Shown here: piece by piece, positions 7,933-14,926 of the stretch | Numbering within the stretch: position 1 is the stretch's first letter | Layout: each line of letters starts with the position of its first letter | Assembly (NCBI GenBank): GCA_047614125.1 | Contig: JBLHHI010000056.1 | Span: 1-21,920, forward strand | Reading direction: 5' to 3' | DNA: 21,920 bases | Source: JBLHHI01 sp047614125 | GTDB lineage: Bacteria > Bacteroidota > Bacteroidia > NS11-12g > UBA9320 | The notes under the pieces: model-generated | The model's input: only the letters and a program-made list of their open reading frames with translations | What the model was told of the DNA's origin: nothing | The model's database searches: none | Translations under genes and position numbers: made by a program

Positions 7933-8691
7933 CTAGTCGGATTTTCTTATTGCGGTGCGTGCAAGTTGATAGAAAACATCGTCCATCGTTTTAGCATTGT
8001 ATTGTACTTTTAAGTTGCTCGGGGTGTCTAAGGCCGCTATCTTGCCGTCTACCATCATTGAAACTCTATTGCAGTATTCTGCCTCATCCATATAATGGGT
8101 GGTAACAAAGATGGTAATCCCGCTTTCGGCGGCTTGGTAGATTAAGTCCCAAAACTGACGACGGGTAATTGGGTCTACACCACCGGTAGGTTCGTCTAAA
8201 AACACGATGGAAGGCTTGTGCAAGATCGCAACCGAAAAGGCAAGCTTTTGTTTCCAACCCAACGGCAGCGATCCAACCAGTTTTTTAGCTTCTGTAGCTA
8301 AACCCAGTTGGTCTACGAGTATTTCGGATTGTTCTTTGATCTTGGCATTCGACAAGCCATAAATGCCCCCAAAAAAGCGAATGTTTTCAATAACTGTTAG
8401 GTCTTCATACAACGAAAATTTCTGACTCATATAGCCAATGTGCGACTTAATGCGCTCGGTGTCTTTGTAAATGTCGTATCCCGCAATATTGGCCTTTCCT
8501 GAAGTTGGAAGAGACAATCCACAAAGCATGCGCATAGCGGTGGTTTTACCCGCACCGTTTGCTCCTAAAAATCCAAAGATCTCTCCAGCAAACACGTCGA
8601 AGCTTATGTTATCAACGGCGGTAAAATCGCCAAAGGTTTTGGTAAGGTTTTCGGTGGAAATAACGGATGTTCTATCCTGCATGGCTTTCAT
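7933..8691 (-). CDS. ABC transporter ATPase, second subunit (YbhF C-half-like), degenerate signature
   Basis: A 252-residue cytoplasmic ATPase. The Walker A motif GANGAGKTT lies at 43-51, the Q-loop Gln at 90, the Walker B motif IVFLDE at 162-167, and the H-loop His at 199 within 'TTHYMDEAE'. The ABC signature is degenerate: L-P-L-G-W-K-Q at 142-148 instead of LSGGxxQ. E. coli YbhF fuses two such domains in one chain, and its C-terminal half has a similar 'PLGxKQ' as I recall; here the two halves are separate genes. The start overlaps the upstream ATPase gene by 20 nt, or by 11 nt if M4 is the true start. It would pair with the 309-residue ATPase to energise the two permeases. Confidence 0.94.
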   Translation of the reverse strand: MKAMQDRTSVISTENLTKTFGDFTAVDNISFDVFAGEIFGFLGANGAGKTTAMRMLCGLSLPTSGKANIAGYDIYKDTERIKSHIGYMSQKFSLYEDLTVIENIRFFGGIYGLSNAKIKEQSEILVDQLGLATEAKKLVGSLPLGWKQKLAFSVAILHKPSIVFLDEPTGGVDPITRRQFWDLIYQAAESGITIFVTTHYMDEAEYCNRVSMMVDGKIAALDTPSNLKVQYNAKTMDDVFYQLARTAIRKSD

Positions 8692-9601
8692 TGGTCATTA
8701 GGTGAATAAAACAATCTTCAACCGTTGGCTCGATGGCCGATATTTCAAAATCGCCATGATCGAGTGTACCCAACTGGTTATTATGGACTTCTTTAATATT
8801 TACGGAGTCGTAAAAGCTTATGTGATGATCTTCTCCAAAAGCGTAGACCGATTTTATTGTTGGCAAGATTCGAAGGTCGGACAAGAGCCGACTCATTTCG
8901 CTAGATCGCACGGAAAACAATGGGTCTGGGTACGCATCGATGATTGCTTGTGGCGTATTTACCGACAAGATTCTACCGTTCTGCATCAAAGCAATTCGCT
9001 CACACAAGTTGGCCTCGTCCATATAGGGAGTGGAAACCAAGATCGTAATGCCTTCTTTTTTTAATCGTTTAAGCATTACCCAAAATTCTTTACGGGAAAC
9101 CGCATCAACGCCAGTGGTTGGTTCATCCAAAAAAAGCACCTCCGGTCGGTGAATGAGGGCGCAACACAGTGCGAGTTTTTGTTTCATTCCTCCAGAAAGT
9201 TGCCCAGCTCGTCGTGTTTTGAAGGGTTCCAACTGAACGTAAATATCTTCAATCAAATTATAGTTTTCTTCTACAGTAGTGTTGAAAATGGCGGCGAAAA
9301 AGCGCAGGTTTTCTTCCACCGATAAATCTTGGTAAAGCGAAAACTTACCAGGCATGTAGCCAACCTTACTTCGAATTTTTTTATAATCAAATACCACGTC
9401 GCTGTTGTTTACTGCAGCACTTCCTTTATCGGCTAAGAGCAGCGTGGTTAGGATTCTAAAAAGGGTGGTCTTCCCGGCGCCATCCGGGCCAATAATACCA
9501 AACAATTCACCCTTTGCCACCGAAAGAGAAACATCAACCAAGGCATTTACCCGGCCTTTGTCGTACGATTTATACAGATTTTGGACGCTTACGTCAAACA
9601 T
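8672..9601 (-). CDS. ABC transporter ATPase, first subunit (YbhF N-half-like), lacking Q-loop and H-loop residues
   Basis: A 309-residue ATPase. Walker A is GPDGAGKTT (38-46), the signature is a canonical L-S-G-G-M-K-Q (135-141), and Walker B is VLFLDE (155-160). Two catalytic positions differ from consensus. The Q-loop Gln is Gly85 ('YMPGKFSLY', where the partner has 'YMSQKFSLY'). The H-loop His is Pro192 ('VSTPYMDEA', where the partner has 'VTTHYMDEA'). A C-terminal extension of about 90 residues follows the core, ending near the 'EPTVEDCFIHL' motif typical of drug-export ATPases. The gene is 3 nt downstream of the adaptor gene and overlaps the second ATPase gene. Together with the partner it forms an asymmetric pair. 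Confidence 0.94.
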   Translation of the reverse strand: MFDVSVQNLYKSYDKGRVNALVDVSLSVAKGELFGIIGPDGAGKTTLFRILTTLLLADKGSAAVNNSDVVFDYKKIRSKVGYMPGKFSLYQDLSVEENLRFFAAIFNTTVEENYNLIEDIYVQLEPFKTRRAGQLSGGMKQKLALCCALIHRPEVLFLDEPTTGVDAVSRKEFWVMLKRLKKEGITILVSTPYMDEANLCERIALMQNGRILSVNTPQAIIDAYPDPLFSVRSSEMSRLLSDLRILPTIKSVYAFGEDHHISFYDSVNIKEVHNNQLGTLDHGDFEISAIEPTVEDCFIHLMTNESHAG

Positions 9602-9604
9602 GAC

Positions 9605-10564
9605 CTAAAATTTGATTTGACCATACATCCCAATCTTATACTTTCCATCGTTGGGCACTTTTACCTTGATTGCATACACCAAATTGGCTCGCTCATCCTT
9701 AGTTTGTATTGTCTTGGGTGTAAATTCAGCCTTGCTGCTGATCCAAGTAACGGTTCCTTTCTCTTCATTAAATCCACCGCTTCCGTCGTCGGTTAAAACC
9801 GTAACCTCCTGATTGAGTTTGACGTTAGGTACTTGATTTCCAGTGATGTAGGCACGAAGGATGATTTCCTGAAGATCTGCAATTTTGTACAAGGGCTTAC
9901 CCAAAACAGTAAACTCCCCGTTGTAAGCCATTTGAGTGGTAATGGTGCCGCTAAATTCGCTGATAACAATGCCGTCGTTCATTTGCTTTTGGATTAAGGC
10001 CAACTGTTTTTCGCTTGGATCAACTTGTGCATTAATCTGCGCCTTAATAACTCCAACCTGCGTTTGATTTGCACTTAACTGCTTTTGCAAAACAGCTCGT
10101 TGTCCTGTTAAGTCATCCAATTGCTTTTGAGGCGCGGCGTTCGATTTTACCAAGTTGTGGAATCGAGCAATTTCTTTGTTGAGGTTGAACAACTGTTGTT
10201 CCAATAAGGCACGCTGACTTTCTTGAGCGTTGAGCTGGGACGAAAGCACCGAAATTCCGCTTCCACTCTTTTCGCTTAAAGCGGAGATGCTTGCCGTAAC
10301 TTGCTGCGACTGGAGTTCCAACTTCGATACGTCTATGCGGCCAATGGTGTCGCCGGCGGCAATCATTTTACCTTCTTCGATGTTTAATGAAATAATTTTA
10401 CCGGTTGCTTCCGAACTTATTATGCGTTCGATGGCTTCAAAGCTCCCTGAAGCGTCGTAGGTTTTTTGGTTGTCGCCGCACGCCGTAAGGAATATTAAAG
10501 AAATCAGCGCGATGCCGAGTTGGATGGTGCTTTTCATAAAAATGTGTTTTGTGATGCGTTTCAT
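9605..10564 (-). CDS. HlyD/YbhG-like periplasmic adaptor lipoprotein
   Basis: A membrane fusion protein that would bridge the inner-membrane ABC complex and the TolC-like channel. The longest frame has 319 residues, but the internal ATG at 10537 (M10) is the more likely start. It begins a standard lipoprotein signal ending in L-T-A-C, with lipidated Cys20 by that numbering, and leaves a 26-nt gap after the TolC gene. The order is: first half of the lipoyl domain (about 38-75), a long alpha-helical hairpin rich in Gln/Leu/Glu (about 80-195), the second lipoyl half with 'VISEFSGTITTQMAYNGEFT' around 200, then a beta-barrel domain to the C terminus. Its position between the TolC and ATPase genes supports the role. 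The substrate is unknown. Confidence 0.92.
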   Translation of the reverse strand: MKRITKHIFMKSTIQLGIALISLIFLTACGDNQKTYDASGSFEAIERIISSEATGKIISLNIEEGKMIAAGDTIGRIDVSKLELQSQQVTASISALSEKSGSGISVLSSQLNAQESQRALLEQQLFNLNKEIARFHNLVKSNAAPQKQLDDLTGQRAVLQKQLSANQTQVGVIKAQINAQVDPSEKQLALIQKQMNDGIVISEFSGTITTQMAYNGEFTVLGKPLYKIADLQEIILRAYITGNQVPNVKLNQEVTVLTDDGSGGFNEEKGTVTWISSKAEFTPKTIQTKDERANLVYAIKVKVPNDGKYKIGMYGQIKF

Positions 10565-11874
10565 TAATTTCCTGTGGTGGTTTTTAAGTTGGCTTGAGAT
10601 TGCAGCAGTTGAATCTGGTGTAAACCATATTGCTCTCGAGCTGTGCGCAAGGCGTTGAGCATTTTAACGTAGTCGATGGTGGTAATTAACCCATTGGCCA
10701 GTTGCACTTTAGCAGCTTCTAAAACCGACTCACGCAATCGTATGATTTCTTCATCCGATTCGAGAACTTTCTCATATTTCGCCATTTCTGAATCTTGTTG
10801 AGATTGAGATAGCGAGGTGTATAGAAGGAAGGTTTCTTCCTGATATTCGAGCTGTTGACTCATGAGTTGTAAAGCACTTTTCGAGTTGTGATAGGAATAC
10901 AGGTTGGAGATGTTCCAACCGACCTTTAATCCACCTATGTAGTAAGCAGAGGGATCATTATCCAGAAAATTAAGTGCAGGCCTTCCGTAACCAGCTTGAA
11001 TAAATAAACCCGCTGTTGGCAACAGCCTGTTATTCAATTGCTTGGATTGCAGCATCAGCGATTGATTTTGAAGCTTAAATAAAGATAGCTCGGGTCGTTC
11101 GATGCTTAAAGGAGTTGGCTCATATTTGGGTAAAATGAAGGTTGTTGATTGTTGTATGTTTTTTCCGGTTAGAAGAGAAAGCATTTTGATAAAGGCCTTT
11201 TTGTTGGATGTTAGCTCATCCATTTTTTGCAGCAGTGTTAGTTGTTCAACTTGCAATAGCATTTGGTCCGTTTTAGTGGCGGTTCCGTTTGCCATAGCCG
11301 CCGTTAGTACAGACATAGCACTATCTACGTTAACCAGCGTTATAAGAAGCTGTTTAATATTCGATTCAATAAGAATCGTTCCGAAGAAGAGTTGGTTGAC
11401 CCGATCTTTAAGCTGGTAAACATCAATTTCGATTTTTTGTTGATCAATGTTGGCTTGCAGTTCGAGCTCTTTTTTCTTAGTGTTCACCGTCGCAAAATTG
11501 GAAAGCGGTTGATACACCTCGGCATATACCTTGTACTGGTCTTTCGATATACTCGGAACATCGATGTTGGGCAAGCGGATTGGGAATTGGGTTACATCAG
11601 ACTGGTAGGTGGCCTGCGCATTGATGCCTATTTGAGGCAGATTGCCTGTGGCGGCGTTGTTGACTGAATACGCCGCGCTTCGATCAATCAAGTCGAGTTG
11701 TTTTATAAGCGGGTAATTTTCGCGCGCCCATTGGTAGCAACTGTCGAGCACTGCGCTTTGAAGAACAGACGTTTGTTTTGATTGTGCATCGGCAGTCCCA
11801 GCAAAATGAGCGCAAATGACAACGATGGCGGTGCGAAATATGGCATTCTTCATGAGTAAATATCGTGTTTTCAT
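10564..11874 (-). CDS. TolC-family outer membrane efflux protein
   Basis: A 436-residue outer membrane channel subunit, expected to form a trimeric exit duct. It has a signal peptide ending near 'GTADA/QS' (about residue 30); M8 (11853) is an equally good start. The mature part shows the long-helix composition of the family, with two similar halves: about 40-215, with 'INAQATYQSD' and 'YAEVYQPLSN' beta-strand segments, and about 235-436, with 'GLKVGWNISNLYS' and then a long Gln-rich helix ending in 'LQSQANLKTTTGN'. The gene starts 14 nt after the TetR gene stop and its own stop overlaps the longest frame of the adaptor by one base. Presence of a dedicated channel makes the operon self-sufficient for export across both membranes. 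Confidence 0.92.
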   Translation of the reverse strand: MKTRYLLMKNAIFRTAIVVICAHFAGTADAQSKQTSVLQSAVLDSCYQWARENYPLIKQLDLIDRSAAYSVNNAATGNLPQIGINAQATYQSDVTQFPIRLPNIDVPSISKDQYKVYAEVYQPLSNFATVNTKKKELELQANIDQQKIEIDVYQLKDRVNQLFFGTILIESNIKQLLITLVNVDSAMSVLTAAMANGTATKTDQMLLQVEQLTLLQKMDELTSNKKAFIKMLSLLTGKNIQQSTTFILPKYEPTPLSIERPELSLFKLQNQSLMLQSKQLNNRLLPTAGLFIQAGYGRPALNFLDNDPSAYYIGGLKVGWNISNLYSYHNSKSALQLMSQQLEYQEETFLLYTSLSQSQQDSEMAKYEKVLESDEEIIRLRESVLEAAKVQLANGLITTIDYVKMLNALRTAREQYGLHQIQLLQSQANLKTTTGN

Positions 11875-11888
11875 ATCATCAACAATTT

Positions 11889-12503
11889 TTATTGAACCGT
11901 TAGCATGGAGTCAATCCAGCGGGGAATTAATCTTTTGCGTTCGTTCATTAATTCTTCAAATGCCTCCGAAGAAATTTCCAACGAAGAGGTTAGCATGGGT
12001 TGGGTAATAAAAGGAAATACCACCATACCCATCAGGTTCATGAAGAAATGGACAGGATTGATGGGAGGGAGCTTGCCCTCGGCAAGTTCTTCCTGAAACT
12101 GCCTCATAAAAACCGAGGATTTCGCTTGATTTAAAAAACCAAGTTTATGTATGAACGATTCGGGTTCTTCGCGAATGCTGTTTAGTATAAAAGTTGGAAT
12201 GTTGGGATTCTTTGAGAGTAAGTTGATGTAGTAGTCCACAAAGGCAGAGATCTTTTCGGAAATGGAGGTTTCCTCGACATTCAGAATCATTTGAACACCA
12301 GAAAAGAACGATTGCATGGTTTCCAACATAATGATGTCAAACAGCTTTTTCTTGCTCCGGAAGTAGTAATTGAGAAGGGCCACGTTTATGTTGGCGGCTT
12401 CAGCAATGTCTCTTGTTTTTGTGCCTGAAAGGCCCTTTTGCTGAAAAATCAAGCGGGCCGCTTCCTTTATTTTATGCTCGGTGTCTCGCTCGTTTGTTTT
12501 CAT
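11889..12503 (-). CDS. TetR-family transcriptional regulator
   Basis: A 204-residue DNA-binding repressor candidate. The N-terminal HTH (about 10-58) reads 'IKEAARLIFQQKGLSGTKTR' with 'DIAEAANINVALLNYYFRSK' following, the canonical TetR pattern including the NYYFxSKxxL end of the recognition helix. The remaining about 145 helical residues form the ligand-binding/dimer domain. It is the first gene of the exporter operon and 14 nt upstream of the TolC gene, so it is likely autoregulated and induced by the exported compound. E. coli ybhGFSR is likewise linked to a TetR regulator (CecR/YbiH), which supports the comparison. Confidence 0.94.
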   Translation of the reverse strand: MKTNERDTEHKIKEAARLIFQQKGLSGTKTRDIAEAANINVALLNYYFRSKKKLFDIIMLETMQSFFSGVQMILNVEETSISEKISAFVDYYINLLSKNPNIPTFILNSIREEPESFIHKLGFLNQAKSSVFMRQFQEELAEGKLPPINPVHFFMNLMGMVVFPFITQPMLTSSLEISSEAFEELMNERKRLIPRWIDSMLTVQ

Positions 12504-12521
12504 TCATATTGCTTTCGAGCA

Positions 12522-12552
12522 CAAAATACCGAAGTATTATCGATTTAAACAA
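12522..12552 (-). promoter_or_regulatory. Possible promoter of the tetR-exporter operon
   Basis: On the minus strand a TTG (12550-12552) is followed after 21 nt by TATTTTG (12522-12528). That is one base short of the TAnnTTTG consensus. Transcription would start a few nucleotides before the ATG at 12503, giving a very short leader. The match is imperfect, so confidence is low. Confidence 0.3.
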
Positions 12553-12556
12553 GTTA

Positions 12557-12587
12557 TTTAATCAAAATATTTAAACAAATGATTAAA
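12557..12587. promoter_or_regulatory. TTTAATCA-N15-TGATTAAA inverted repeat, candidate TetR operator
   Basis: Perfect 8-bp arms lie 15 nt apart, just upstream of the predicted -33 box of the exporter operon. Position and dyad symmetry suit a TetR-family dimer, although AT-rich sequence makes chance repeats more likely. Confidence 0.35.
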
Positions 12588-12683
12588 ATTTATGTTAAAC
12601 TAAAAAGTATCATATAATTCGTGTAAAAATGAACGAGCGTGTTGTTAGCGAAATAATTCAACTACCAAGCTTGAAAGCCAAGC

Positions 12684-14000
12684 TCAATTCGAAACTACCA
12701 CCTTATGCGTGCTTGAAAACCCATTCGTAACGATGTTAATAAAGTAAATGCCCTTCGAAAGTTGACGGGTGGATACTTCGTAACGATCGTTAATTGGATG
12801 TTCGTTTTTTGAAAGAGTGTTGCCAGAAACATCCATTACCGAAATTCGAACCACCGGGCCGGTGTTTGCAACTGTTACAAACATGCTTTCTCCAGTTTTT
12901 GTAGGATTGGGAAATATCTTCACGCCCAATGCTTTGTGTACATCTTCTACCGCCAAATTACAACCAGTTGCATAAAATTCGGCACCAAAAAAGAAGTCTT
13001 TATCAAACCCAAAAGGCTTAGCAGTGGGTATATAACCGTGAAAATCCCCAAGATCCTGCCCATAGCGAAGCAATCGATTGGTTACGAACGAATTATTTCG
13101 GTAATCTGTTTGAATTACTCTTTTTCCAGAATAAGAGTACGACAGTGTGCCAAACACATTGAGTTTAGTCATCGGAACAATTTGTTTATTAAAACTCAAC
13201 AAGGTGTCGCCGTTCGAATATGGAACCATGGTCTTATATGCGATGGAAACGCCAATAATGTTGGAAGTCCGATCGGAGTTGGTGCGCACAGCGTACACGG
13301 CAGAATCAATGGCCAAGGTCAGATAAGTCATTACAATGGAATCTTGAAGAATGGTATCGGTTTGGAATTTTTTAGAGAGCAAGATGGTGTCGATGAAGCT
13401 CACATCGCCGGGTGCGAGTAATGATGCATCGTATTGGTCTCTAAGCGGAATGGCGTGACGTTCTTCAGACTGGTTTACTTTTACTGTTTTATCCAAATTG
13501 TGTGTTTGGTAATAGTGAAGAAAGAGCGTGTCGACAACCTCCCGAATTTGGCCGTCAACCTCAAGCTCGTTTACTTGACGTATGTACGAGAACGGGAAGC
13601 GAACCGAGTCGCATCGATAAATCGTATTTCGATTGAAACTTATACCATCATCGTTTTGAAGCCCATACAATTCATCGCTGGGTTGTATTACAGAACCAAA
13701 GAGATTCCATTCGTTTGGGTATTCAGATTGATTAGGAGAGGAGGTATCTGGAATCAAGTACACCGTAGAGTCCTGAAACAGGGGCATGAAGCTTGTATTC
13801 ATAGGGTATGCGCCATAATCTAAAATCAATTGCACCGGTGAAAACCAAAAGGAATTATCGCTTTTGTTGCTTAAAAACGGTTCCTCAGGATATCGGATTG
13901 GATAGTTGTTGGATGGCGATTTAAGTGTTGTTTGTGCCGTGCCTTTGGTGCTAAAAACTGTGTAAACAAGTAGGATAATAAAGGTGCTTCTGATCTTCAT
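12684..14000 (-). CDS. Secreted protein with T9SS type A sorting domain, function unknown
   Basis: A 438-residue exported protein. The N terminus is a signal peptide ending near 'STKGTAQ' (about 23). Residues about 30-345 are rich in Ser, Asp, Tyr and Asn with alternating beta-strand-like segments and match no domain I recognise. From about residue 358 the sequence 'KIFPNPTKTGE' (361-371) begins a T9SS type A sorting domain. It continues through 'VRISVMDVSGNTL' and 'LSKGIYFINIVTNG' to the C-terminal 'KVVVSN'. The protein would cross the outer membrane through T9SS and be released or anchored after cleavage of the tail. It stands alone, on the same strand as the exporter operon downstream of it but separated by 180 bp. 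Confidence 0.88.
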   Translation of the reverse strand: MKIRSTFIILLVYTVFSTKGTAQTTLKSPSNNYPIRYPEEPFLSNKSDNSFWFSPVQLILDYGAYPMNTSFMPLFQDSTVYLIPDTSSPNQSEYPNEWNLFGSVIQPSDELYGLQNDDGISFNRNTIYRCDSVRFPFSYIRQVNELEVDGQIREVVDTLFLHYYQTHNLDKTVKVNQSEERHAIPLRDQYDASLLAPGDVSFIDTILLSKKFQTDTILQDSIVMTYLTLAIDSAVYAVRTNSDRTSNIIGVSIAYKTMVPYSNGDTLLSFNKQIVPMTKLNVFGTLSYSYSGKRVIQTDYRNNSFVTNRLLRYGQDLGDFHGYIPTAKPFGFDKDFFFGAEFYATGCNLAVEDVHKALGVKIFPNPTKTGESMFVTVANTGPVVRISVMDVSGNTLSKNEHPINDRYEVSTRQLSKGIYFINIVTNGFSSTHKVVVSN

Positions 14001-14123
14001 GGGTGTTTCGTTTACATTGTTAATCCAATATTAATGATATATTTTTAAGTAATATTGTTTGCTCCAGAAGAAATTAATTTTTATTGACGGATAATATGAT
14101 TGACGGGACTTTTAACATTGTTG

Positions 14124-14564
14124 ATGTTTAGTAAAATATTGAAAATAGCTTATTTTGTTTTTATTGTACTTGGCTTAATTTGGTTTTCAAATAAACATGG
14201 AAAAAGAATGGCCTCTCGTCCACTAGAATATACCAAGATCATCAATCTTGGTGGATTAAATAAACCTCTTTACTTAAAAGCTAAAAGTTGGGGGTTCATA
14301 TCACATCGTGAAGAAATAATATTATCTAAATCACAGGATAGTAATGTAAATAAAGAAGAAGATTATATATTTTCAACTATGGAGATCTACTATGTGAAAA
14401 AAATGGATAATGAAATTATTATCTATGCTCCTCAAAGGTCAGTTAGCGAACCATTGATCAAAACCCCATTTGTTACTATTAGAGCTCTTAAGGGTTATGA
14501 TGAACTTGAGGATTATAGAATCAATTTTATAAAGTATGGTTTAAAACGCATAAGAGCTTATTAA
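14124..14564 (+). CDS. AT-rich orphan membrane-anchored protein
   Basis: No family recognised. An in-frame TTG at 14100 would give 154 residues, but the ATG at 14124 (146 residues) is more usual and is the start used here. Residues about 5-22 are hydrophobic and followed by K-H-G-K-R, which suggests a single N-terminal anchor with the rest (about 120 residues, mixed beta/alpha, charged) probably on one side of the membrane. G+C in sampled 60-base lines inside it is about 23-32 percent, against about 48 percent in a sampled line of the neighbouring T9SS gene. A terminator-like hairpin follows at 14644-14674. Low G+C, lack of recognised relatives and position next to duplicated tRNA sequence suggest acquired DNA (inference). 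Confidence 0.6.
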   Translation: MFSKILKIAYFVFIVLGLIWFSNKHGKRMASRPLEYTKIINLGGLNKPLYLKAKSWGFISHREEIILSKSQDSNVNKEEDYIFSTMEIYYVKKMDNEIIIYAPQRSVSEPLIKTPFVTIRALKGYDELEDYRINFIKYGLKRIRAY

Positions 14565-14643
14565 TCAGAGGCATATGGATTTAAACAAATGCCAGATAGG
14601 AACCATTTTACTGATTTAATGCCTTTTGAGTTGTAATCAACAA

Positions 14644-14680
14644 AAAAGGTTGCTTCAACTAAAAACAACCTTTTCGTTTT
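14644..14680 (+). terminator. Intrinsic terminator-like hairpin after the AT-rich orphan
   Basis: Arms AAAAGGTTG (14644-14652) and CAACCTTTT (14666-14674) pair perfectly around a 13-nt loop and are followed by CGTTTT. The A/T-flanked GC core and trailing T's fit a bidirectional intrinsic terminator about 80 nt after the stop codon of the orphan gene. Confidence 0.6.
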
Positions 14681-14692
14681 AATGTACCCTTC

Positions 14693-14710
14693 CGTTCGCT
14701 AAGGCGAACG
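14693..14710. repeat. Short hairpin CGTTCGC-TAAG-GCGAACG
   Basis: A perfect 7-bp stem with a 4-nt loop, immediately upstream of the longer hairpin at 14716-14757. No T-tract follows. Role unknown; it is one of several small inverted repeats clustered here. Confidence 0.45.
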
Positions 14711-14715
14711 AGAAC

Positions 14716-14757
14716 CCTCGTAAAAAGATGAAATCGAAGATTTCTGTTTTTACGGGG
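14716..14757. repeat. 42-nt two-part hairpin element
   Basis: The outer arms, CCTCGTAAAAA (14716-14726) and TTTTTACGGGG (14747-14757, one G-T pair), enclose a second perfect stem, GAAATC/GATTTC (14730-14735 and 14739-14744), with a GAA loop. As RNA or single-stranded DNA it would fold as a long hairpin with a small internal loop. It lies in the repeat cluster downstream of the tRNA genes and resembles a small dispersed palindromic element rather than a terminator. Confidence 0.5.
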
Positions 14758-14810
14758 CAGGCGATTACAGCAAGAGCAAGAGTATACGGCAAGAGAAAAG
14801 TAAAAAAAAA

Positions 14811-14862
14811 AGCAAAAAAAAAAGCAAGACCTTCGAAGGAACTTCCCTCTCACTCTTGCTCT
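14811..14862 (-). terminator. Duplicated copy of the tRNA-Leu terminator
   Basis: The second copy of the tRNA-Leu terminator has the stem AGAGCAAGA (plus 14854-14862) against TCTTGCTTT (plus 14821-14829, one wobble), followed on the minus strand by ten T's and a further T-run after GC. It belongs to the 85-nt block duplicated from 15073-15158. It would stop any minus-strand transcript that reads through the first terminator. Confidence 0.5.
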
Positions 14863-14908
14863 ATTCTCAGCACTGTGTACTGCCTTTGTCCCCAGGCGGG
14901 ACTTGAAC
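14824..14908 (-). pseudogene. Duplicated tRNA-Leu 3' end plus downstream flank
   Basis: The 85 bases match 15073-15158 with a single missing base, the A in 'GTACCCC' of the functional copy. The part from 14889 to 14908 corresponds to the acceptor 3' strand and half of the T-arm of tRNA-Leu(UAA). The similarity stops at GAAC; six more tRNA bases (CCGCAC) reappear at 14928-14933 after a 19-bp palindromic insertion. The anticodon, D-arm and 5' acceptor strand are absent, so it cannot make a tRNA. It probably arose by duplication of the tRNA gene followed by decay, or by an integration event at the tRNA 3' end. Confidence 0.75.
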
Positions 14909-14926
14909 CTGCCTGCGGCAGGCAGG
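14908..14926. repeat. 19-bp perfect palindromic insertion in the tRNA-Leu copy
   Basis: CCTGCCTGC and GCAGGCAGG surround a single G. Comparison with the functional tRNA-Leu shows 19 extra bases (14909-14927) placed between GAAC and CCGCAC in the duplicate. This GC-rich element looks like a short mobile or copied palindrome inserted into the tRNA fragment. Confidence 0.65.

Larger units (their letters stand above)
12504..12683. other. AT-rich control region upstream of the exporter operon
   Basis: The stretch lies between the end of the T9SS cargo gene and the start of the tetR-like gene, both on the minus strand. It is very AT-rich, with a direct repeat ATTTAAACAA (12543-12552 and 12569-12578, 26 bp apart) and the inverted repeat at 12557-12587. 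It is the natural place for the operon promoter and for TetR-type operators. Confidence 0.5.

Noticed and set aside
12668..12684. AGCTTG/CAAGCT hairpin at the end of the T9SS cargo gene as a terminator
   Set aside because: The stem is only 6 bp, it overlaps the stop codon, and no T-run follows on the minus strand.
12936..13823. Two long plus-strand frames (161 and 129 codons) opposite the T9SS cargo gene
   Set aside because: The minus-strand frame has a signal peptide and T9SS sorting tail. The plus-strand frames are antisense shadows without recognisable domains.
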